From Bacteroidales bacterium UBA3816 (GTDB taxonomy: Bacteria > Bacteroidota > Bacteroidia > Bacteroidales > P3), in NCBI GenBank assembly GCA_002368955.1, contig DFDY01000159.1:1-8070 (forward strand): a DNA stretch of 8,070 nucleotides. The letters are read 5' to 3'. Shown here piece by piece: positions 6,788-8,070 of the stretch; positions within the stretch are counted from its first letter, which is position 1; every line of letters starts with the position of its first letter. The notes under the pieces are model-generated. The model did not search any database. It worked only from the letters and a program-made list of their open reading frames with translations, and had not been told where the DNA came from. Made by a program: the position numbers and the translations under genes.

Positions 6788-7876
6788 ATGACAGCGTACA
6801 AAGGACAATGCACGGCGCACAGGGGCGGGCGGTTCCGCCCGGCCAAAGAAACCCTCCCCAAGAGGTCTTCTTCATTGTACTCTGTTCTCTGCACTCTATA
6901 CTCTAAGAGGTTTCTGGTCTTATTGATGCTGACAGTGGGGCTGGCAGGGGTGCGGGCGCAGGACATCCATTTCTCGCAGGTGGATGCCGACCCGATGCTG
7001 CTCAATCCTGCCTACGCGGGTTTCTTCGACGGTGCGGGGCGCATCGGCCTCATCTACCGCAACCAGTGGGCCAGCATCAGTGCTCCGTTTCAGACGGCTG
7101 GCCTCACGGCCGAGGCAGCCCTTTGGCGCAGCAACAACCACCAGCGCGGATTGAGCGTTGGCGGCTCCTTTTTCAGCGACCATGCCGGCACGCTCAGTTA
7201 CGGCACCACCTCTGGCCATCTTTCGGTGGCCTATTTCACTGCCTTGGGACGCTACGGCAACAACTTCCTCTCTCTGGGCGTGGACGGAGGCTTTGCACAG
7301 TCGGGCTTCGACCCCAGCAACGCCAATATGGAGGACCCTGCAGAGACATTCCAGCAGCAGAGGGTGAGCTACCCACTGCTATGCCTAGGCTTGGCTTGGT
7401 ATTATCAGCCCACCAGCGACCTGCATACCAAGGTGGGCCTTTCGGTGCGCAACCTCAACCGTCCCGACATCTCCTATTCGGGTTTGGACAACACCCGTCT
7501 GGAGCCACGCTACAGCCTTTTTGCCCGTGCCGAGTGGCGCGGATGGCAGTCGCTGTCGCTCATGCCCGTCGTGCTGGTGCAGGCGCAAGGCCGCTATCGC
7601 GAACTGCTGTACGGGGCCGACCTGAAATGGTATCTCGCCGAAGGGGCTCAACACCAGATGAGCCTGCGCACAGGTCTGGCCTTTCGCCATGGCGACGCAC
7701 TGATAGCCAATCTGATAATCGAGTACAACGCCTTTGTGTTCACCTTCTGCTACGATGCCAACATATCGGACCTAGTGGCCGCCTCGGGCGGAGTGGGAGC
7801 ACTGGAGGTGGGCATGGTCTACCGCATTGCCAAGTCGAAGCGTAAGACCATGAGAATTAAATGCCCACAATATTAA
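6788..7876 (+). CDS. PorP/SprF family type IX secretion system membrane protein
   Basis: Member of the PorP/SprF family of outer-membrane-associated proteins linked to the type IX secretion system and gliding adhesin export in Bacteroidota. Diagnostic features: a signal peptide core KRFLVLLMLTVGLAG (40-54) with cleavage expected after VRA, the mature start QDIHFSQ (58-64), and LLNPAYAGF (71-79), followed by amphipathic beta-strand segments to the C-terminus. The mature length of about 305 residues is typical. The start is uncertain. From the ATG at 6788 the protein carries 39 extra residues encoded by heptad repeats and a GC-rich inverted repeat. An in-frame TTG at 6875 would give a more normal signal peptide, and the ATG at 6926 is too close to the cleavage site. 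Relatives usually begin MKR, and here a TCT codon precedes KR. No adhesin or other T9SS gene is adjacent in the window. Confidence 0.88.
   Translation: MTAYKGQCTAHRGGRFRPAKETLPKRSSSLYSVLCTLYSKRFLVLLMLTVGLAGVRAQDIHFSQVDADPMLLNPAYAGFFDGAGRIGLIYRNQWASISAPFQTAGLTAEAALWRSNNHQRGLSVGGSFFSDHAGTLSYGTTSGHLSVAYFTALGRYGNNFLSLGVDGGFAQSGFDPSNANMEDPAETFQQQRVSYPLLCLGLAWYYQPTSDLHTKVGLSVRNLNRPDISYSGLDNTRLEPRYSLFARAEWRGWQSLSLMPVVLVQAQGRYRELLYGADLKWYLAEGAQHQMSLRTGLAFRHGDALIANLIIEYNAFVFTFCYDANISDLVAASGGVGALEVGMVYRIAKSKRKTMRIKCPQY
6790..6824 (+). repeat. Short heptad array, NACnnnG type, five units
   Basis: Five consecutive 7-base units: GACAGCG, TACAAAG, GACAATG, CACGGCG and CACAGGG. Each has AC at positions 2-3 and G at position 7. 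It is degenerate but in perfect register, and lies within the 5' part of the porP-like reading frame. It resembles the other heptad arrays of the window in period, not in sequence. Confidence 0.6.
6826..6841. repeat. GC-rich inverted repeat, 7-base arms
   Basis: CGGGCGG and CCGCCCG separated by TT form a near-perfect palindrome between the two heptad arrays 6790-6824 and 6878-6905. It could form a small hairpin in the mRNA close to the possible start codons of the porP-like gene. It is too short and lacks a T-run, so I do not call it a terminator. Confidence 0.6.
6878..6905 (+). repeat. Short heptad array, NACTCTN type, four units
   Basis: Four units in register: TACTCTG, TTCTCTG, CACTCTA and TACTCTA. 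On the opposite strand they read as AGAGTNN-like heptads, similar in style to the TTGAGAG family. In the porP-like frame they encode LYSVLCTLYS, with LYS recurring after seven codons. The array ends exactly where the conserved signal-peptide codons Lys-Arg begin, which suggests that it displaced the original start codon. Confidence 0.7.
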
Positions 7877-8030
7877 TAAGGTAAAAAGTAAAAACTAAAA
7901 ACTAAAAGGGTGGGCGGAGGTGAGAGTTGAGAATTGAGAGTTGAGAATTGAGAGTTGAGAGTTTGTGATAAAGTTAAAGATAATAAGTAAAAATGACTAG
8001 AATAAAGTATAAGGTAAAAACTAAAAAATA
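7877..8030 (+). repeat. Composite heptad repeat element with six TTGAGAR units, plus degenerate tail
   Basis: Starts directly after the porP-like stop codon. Order: four NNTAAAA heptads (about 7880-7907), GGGTGGGCGGAGG, then one partial and five full TTGAGAR heptads (7921-7961), then TTTGTGATAAAG (7962-7973), then a degenerate A-rich stretch containing GGTAAAAACTAAAAA (about 8014-8028). It matches the composite elements elsewhere but has an expanded heptad count. No gene is visible here. Confidence 0.82.
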
Positions 8031-8035
8031 TATTG

Positions 8036-8059
8036 GTTTAATAGTTTAGTAGTTTATTG
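8036..8059 (+). repeat. Three 8-base units near the window end
   Basis: GTTTAATA, GTTTAGTA and GTTTATTG form a short degenerate tandem repeat with a period of 8 rather than 7. It may be part of a further repeat family continuing beyond the window. An ATG follows at 8062, but the sequence stops before a gene can be judged. Confidence 0.5.
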
Positions 8060-8070
8060 TCATGGCATCT

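Noticed and set aside
8062..8070. Start of a further gene at the ATG near the window end
   Set aside because: Only three codons are visible and no promoter element precedes it.

Overview
The window looks like a chromosomal segment of a Bacteroidota bacterium, most likely of the order Bacteroidales. Three things point there: two promoters of the Bacteroidota type (TAnnTTTG at -7) facing away from each other, a PorP/SprF-family type IX secretion protein, and gene starts without a clear Shine-Dalgarno sequence. The genes look moderately GC-rich and are separated by AT-rich or purine-rich intergenic repeats. I cannot resolve the family or genus.

Layout. Positions 128-5193 on the minus strand hold a four-gene export operon, read right to left: a TolC-type outer-membrane channel (5193-3715), a HlyD/EmrA-type periplasmic adaptor (3660-2680), and two ABC-2-type inner-membrane permeases (2510-1338 and 1354-128, overlapping by 17 bases). 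Together they could form a channel across both membranes, but no ATPase is encoded in the window. On the plus strand, divergent from the operon, lies tsaD (5649-6671), a tRNA t6A-modification enzyme, followed by a PorP/SprF-family gene (6788-7876). The 455-base gap between the divergent promoters is the only gene-free stretch over 300 bases. It holds a 23-unit tandem heptanucleotide array.

The most notable feature is the intergenic DNA. Every gap over 100 bases carries short repeats built on a 7-base unit. The families are NNTAAAA, TTGAGAR, NACnnnG and NACTCTN, and several are combined into one composite element that recurs with different unit counts. One 107/108-base copy is almost identical at 9-116 and 2581-2687, has inverted arms, and supplies the stop codon of the HlyD gene. 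A heptad array also appears to have replaced the original start codon of the porP-like gene. No repeat is associated with a transposase, integrase or cas gene in the window. The repeat system is the best candidate for something undescribed; the genes themselves belong to known families.
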